A stretch of DNA of 15,398 bases from Actinomycetes bacterium (lineage in GTDB: Bacteria > Actinomycetota > Thermoleophilia > Solirubrobacterales > Solirubrobacteraceae): contig JAEXXR010000082.1 in NCBI GenBank assembly GCA_023405705.1, positions 1 to 15,398 of the forward strand, given 5' to 3'. How positions within the stretch are numbered: the first letter of the stretch is position 1; each line of letters starts with the position of its first letter. The notes beneath the pieces are model-generated. The model was not told the DNA's origin and did not search any database. It worked only from the letters and a program-made list of their open reading frames with translations. This document shows positions 12,429-15,398 of the stretch, one piece after another. Both the position numbers and the translations under genes were made by a program.

Positions 12429-15152
12429 CTAGCGCTTCGCCGCCGCTCTCACGCCGGCGCAGCCGGTCACGGTGACCCGCTGGCGCTTCTGCCGCAGCGC
12501 GCCGCTCTGGGCGCGGAAGTCGACCCGCGCGAGCGCCGACCGTCTCGCCTGCGCGCGGCAGAGGTTCTCCGTCGTCCCGATCGCGCCGCGTCTGCCCGCG
12601 ACGAGGTCGAGCCGGAACATCGAGATCGGCACGTCCGGGATCGTGTCGAACGACGTCTGCAGCGACAGGTCTCGCGGGATCGTCACCTTGCCGGTGAGGT
12701 CGATCGCGACGCCGGCCTCCGCGCCGGAGCCCTTCAGTCGCACCATCAGGTCCGGCAGTCTGCGCGCCGGGTTCCTGACGAACTGCAGCGACCCGCGCAG
12801 CGGGTTGCGCAGGACCGGCGAGACGGCGACCGCCGTGCCGACCGGCGCCTTGTCGCAGCGCTCGGCCTCGAACTGCTCCAGTGTGCAGGCGTCGCGGATG
12901 ACGTCCAGCCGCGAGTTGAGCTGTCTCGGCAGCTTCACGGTCACGCCGCGGTTATTGGCCTGGCCGGCCGTCATCCGCAGCGTCGCCGACAGCGGCGTCG
13001 TGATGCCCTGCTTCGTCCGCCCTCTGGCGCCGACCTTCAGCCCCAGCCGCGGGGCGTACGGCAGGTCCCGGCAGCCGCCGACCTGGAAGCGCGCGCCGAC
13101 GGTCGCGGTCGCGCCCTCGGCCGATCTCAGCAGGCCGCCGATCGACTTCGGCGAGCAGGAGGTCGGGTTGACCATGAAGCCGGGCTTGTCGATCGACACC
13201 GTCACCTGCCGCATGCGCAGCGGGATCCCCTCGAGGATCGTCGGGAAGGGATCGGAGACGATCGTCAGCGCCGCCGTCTTGCGGTCGACGTGGATCGCCG
13301 CCCGCACCGCGACGGTGCCGAGGTCGAACGGTCCGGCGATCGCCGGCACGACGATCGAGAGGCCGAACGGCGCGCCCTTGTAGGGCCCGGTCAGGTAGAC
13401 GCCGCGACCGGTGAGCTGCAGCGGGTTGGAGCCGGCGCCCGAGGCGACCGTCACGCCGCCGATCCGCGACGCCGCGCCGCAGGTGCCGGCGGCAGCCGCC
13501 GCGTCGTCGCAGAGCTCGGCCTGCGAGACCATGCCCATCAGGCCGGCCGGCAGCTGGGCGGTCAGGTCGCCGAGGTCCTGCTCGCCGTCGGTGCGGCCGA
13601 AGGCCAGCTGGAGGGCCGAGGAGGAGCCGGCCGCCGCGCTGCCCATGCCGGCGACGAACGACGGCGCGAAGCCGAGCGGCGCGCACGGCCCGCCGGCGGC
13701 GTCCTGCGTGATCGCGAAGCTGCTCTGCGACGCCGACGTCTGGCCGCTCCACGAGCTGATCTCGGTCGCGGTCGTGTAGGTCCCGCAGGTGCGCGGGTTC
13801 GTCAACGGCGCGCTCGGGCCGCCGTCGAGCCGCAGCGTCAGCCGCGAGAACGGCAGCTGCGGGATCGCGTCGAAGACGGCGCGCAGCTGGCCCGTGACCG
13901 GGTCGGGCGTGATCCGCCCCTCCTGCTTGATCGTGACGCCCTGCGCCTGCGCGATGAGCAGCAGCCGCAGCATCTCGCCGCCGGCCGCCCGCATCGACTT
14001 CGGCTGCCCGAGGAAGACGCCGCCCGTCAGCGGCTCGTCGAGCACCGGCGTGTCGATGCTGACCGAGCCGATCCGCGAGGCGTCGGGGCAGGCGGGATCG
14101 GCGAGCATGCCGAGACCGGCCTGCGCGTCGCTGCAGCCGACGAGGCCGCTCGCGCTCGACGGGGAGACGGCGACGCCGGCCGGCAGCGTCGTGACGACGC
14201 GGCGCACGGCAGGCGTCGCGATCGCGTCGGCGCCCCTGGCCTGCGGCACGCCGAGGCGCATCTCATAGCCGGACGGGACGCCGGCGCGCTGGCTCTCGGG
14301 GACGGCGGCGAGGTCCGCGGCGAAGGTCGTCTTGTCGCAGCCGGTCAGCGCCGGCTGCGGCGAGGATGCCTCGACCCAGGTGTGCGGGTCGGCCCACGAC
14401 GCGCCGCGGATCGTCACCGCCTGCTCGACGCCGCACTCCGGGCCGAGCGTCAGGAACGGCACGCGCGGGCTGCCGCTCGGTCCGCCGAAGCTGACCGAGC
14501 CGGCCGTCAGCGGCCCCGGGCCGTTGAGGTCGGCCGGGACGCCGAAGAGCGTCAGTCTCGAGCGGAACATCGCGACGCCCTGCGAGATGTTGCGGATGCG
14601 CGCGACGAGGTTGTAGCGGCCGTCGTCGTTGACCTCCATGTCGATCACGTGGTCGACGGTGTTGACGGGGAAGGCGAGCCGCGCGACGGTGCCCGCCGGC
14701 GGCACGACGTTGTAGACGGGGACGAGCTCGGTTCTCGAGGTCGCACGGCCGTTGTTGTTCCACGTGAACTCGATCGAGCCGACGATCGACTGCGTCGAGC
14801 AGTCGCCGCGGCCGTAGTCGACCATCGAGCAGCGCGGCGTCGCGAACGGGTCGCCGACGAGGCCGGTCGGCAGCTGGACCTCGACGTCGCGCAGGTTCTG
14901 GAACGGGATCAGGCCGCCGTTGGCGTTTCTTCTCGTCGTCAGCGTGAAGTCGGTGACGAACTGGCCCGGGTGCGAGCCGGCCTGCGTGACCGGCGTCTCG
15001 ACGCCCCCGGCGACGTTCACCGCCTTCACCTCGAAGGCGGAGAAGCCGAAGTGGTCGTCGTCGGCCTGGACGGGCGCGGCGAGCGCCGCGGCGGCGCCGA
15101 GCGCGCCGAGCGCCGCCAGCGCGGCGCGGCGGATGGACGAGGGGCGCGTCAT
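12429..15152 (-). CDS. Large secreted protein of four diverged Cys-containing repeat units, unknown function
   Basis: 907 residues. Twin-Arg-free Sec signal peptide MTRPSSIRRAALAALGALGAAAALA with probable cleavage after APVQA (residue 30); no later membrane segment or LPXTG anchor is seen. The mature protein is built from four units, each opening with an LP.G/LPRQL strand followed by a close Cys pair and a third Cys about 100-120 residues on: unit 1 from 94 (C108, C118, C240), unit 2 from 323 (C340, C355, C456), unit 3 from 534 (C548, C558, C666), unit 4 from 741 (C756, C766, C865). ASRIGSV/ASRIGGV and PQLPFSRLTL / PDVPISMFRL recur. The beta-rich, Gly/Pro/Val composition suggests an extracellular adhesive or envelope protein. 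I recall similar long proteins as abundant, unnamed paralogues in Solirubrobacterales. GAGG seven bases before the ATG supports the start; the ATG overlaps the preceding stop (ATGA). Confidence 0.85.
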   Translation of the reverse strand: MTRPSSIRRAALAALGALGAAAALAAPVQADDDHFGFSAFEVKAVNVAGGVETPVTQAGSHPGQFVTDFTLTTRRNANGGLIPFQNLRDVEVQLPTGLVGDPFATPRCSMVDYGRGDCSTQSIVGSIEFTWNNNGRATSRTELVPVYNVVPPAGTVARLAFPVNTVDHVIDMEVNDDGRYNLVARIRNISQGVAMFRSRLTLFGVPADLNGPGPLTAGSVSFGGPSGSPRVPFLTLGPECGVEQAVTIRGASWADPHTWVEASSPQPALTGCDKTTFAADLAAVPESQRAGVPSGYEMRLGVPQARGADAIATPAVRRVVTTLPAGVAVSPSSASGLVGCSDAQAGLGMLADPACPDASRIGSVSIDTPVLDEPLTGGVFLGQPKSMRAAGGEMLRLLLIAQAQGVTIKQEGRITPDPVTGQLRAVFDAIPQLPFSRLTLRLDGGPSAPLTNPRTCGTYTTATEISSWSGQTSASQSSFAITQDAAGGPCAPLGFAPSFVAGMGSAAAGSSSALQLAFGRTDGEQDLGDLTAQLPAGLMGMVSQAELCDDAAAAAGTCGAASRIGGVTVASGAGSNPLQLTGRGVYLTGPYKGAPFGLSIVVPAIAGPFDLGTVAVRAAIHVDRKTAALTIVSDPFPTILEGIPLRMRQVTVSIDKPGFMVNPTSCSPKSIGGLLRSAEGATATVGARFQVGGCRDLPYAPRLGLKVGARGRTKQGITTPLSATLRMTAGQANNRGVTVKLPRQLNSRLDVIRDACTLEQFEAERCDKAPVGTAVAVSPVLRNPLRGSLQFVRNPARRLPDLMVRLKGSGAEAGVAIDLTGKVTIPRDLSLQTSFDTIPDVPISMFRLDLVAGRRGAIGTTENLCRAQARRSALARVDFRAQSGALRQKRQRVTVTGCAGVRAAAKR

Positions 15153-15398
15153 CGGTTTCCTCTCTTGGTCGCGCTGCGCAGCACGAACGTGCTCTGCTGC
15201 CGGCCGCCGCGCTCGGACCAGGTGACGACGACGGTCACCCGCAGCGCGCCCTGTCTGCGCAGCGCTCTGCGCGCCGCGCTCGACAGCTGCAGCACGAGCC
15301 GCACGTCGCCGCCCTCGGCGGCCTTGCGCTGCGTCGTGCCGACGACGACGCTCCGTCTGCCGAGCCGCGCACGTACGACGGCTCTGACGGTGCCGGCG
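15149..15398 (-). CDS. C-terminal fragment of an upstream gene (secreted-type, Arg/Val-rich beta domain), 5' end outside window
   Basis: The frame is open from the right edge (first complete codon at 15397) to a TGA at 15151-15149, giving 82 residues. The end reads GALRVTVVVTW, then SERGGRQQSTFVLRSAT, a Val/Arg/Thr-rich strand pattern like the C-terminal Ig-like tails often seen on secreted Thermoleophilia proteins (from memory). The TGA overlaps the ATG of the 907-residue gene as ATGA, so the two are translationally coupled and probably act together outside the cell. Arg codons include several AGA, as in its neighbour. No function is claimed. Confidence 0.75.
   Translation of the reverse strand, partial: AGTVRAVVRARLGRRSVVVGTTQRKAAEGGDVRLVLQLSSAARRALRRQGALRVTVVVTWSERGGRQQSTFVLRSATKRGNR

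Overview
The window is about 70% or more G+C, gene-dense, and has the codon and protein style of a high-GC actinobacterium. The large secreted protein at the right end has repeated Cys-containing units and an IG.V / PPFS-like consensus that I associate with Thermoleophilia (Solirubrobacterales: Conexibacter, Solirubrobacter, Patulibacter). That placement is an inference from style, not a database result. No rRNA, tRNA, CRISPR array, transposase or phage gene was seen, and no stretch over 300 bases lacks a gene.

Left block (1-4664). A LacI-family regulator (lacI-type, + strand) is divergent from a three-gene minus-strand operon. The operon encodes an M20 (ArgE/DapE-type) deacylase, an M24 'creatinase/ectoine hydrolase' fold enzyme that has lost most metal ligands, and an FAD-dependent amine/amino-acid oxidase that runs off the left edge. 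Two copies of a LacI-type palindrome (core AAACGTTT) lie between the divergent starts. The natural reading is a substrate-inducible catabolic operon: open or hydrolyse an amide/cyclic substrate, deacylate it, oxidise the amine.

Middle (4665-7623). A ChaA-type Ca2+(Na+)/H+ antiporter with a structured leader converges on a minus-strand pair: a class-V aminotransferase-fold PLP enzyme of the VC1184 type, followed by a small cupin that is a clear ectoine synthase (EctC) with its iron-ligand and substrate residues in place, but without ectA or ectB in view.

Right-middle (7624-12210). A LysR-type regulator is divergent from the PLP enzyme/ectC pair. Convergent with lysR is an operon for a polar-amino-acid type ABC importer (lipoprotein binding protein, then a permease fused to its ATPase) and an amidase-signature hydrolase; these genes overlap or touch. 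The control region of the transporter operon shares a 20-base motif (16/20) and two further short blocks with the lysR/PLP-enzyme control region, suggesting one regulon: import of an amino-acid-like compound, amide hydrolysis, PLP chemistry and EctC-type cyclisation or its reversal.

Right end (12211-15398). Two terminator-like hairpins separate this from a secreted 907-residue protein made of four diverged Cys-containing units, preceded by, and overlapping by ATGA with, the end of another gene not visible as a complete ORF. The most interesting proposition is that an orphan EctC, an EutD/DoeA-like hydrolase and a PAAT importer lie within 12 kb, i.e. a possible uptake and metabolism locus for ectoine or an ectoine-like cyclic amidine/lactam that lacks the canonical ectABC, doeBCD and enuR genes.
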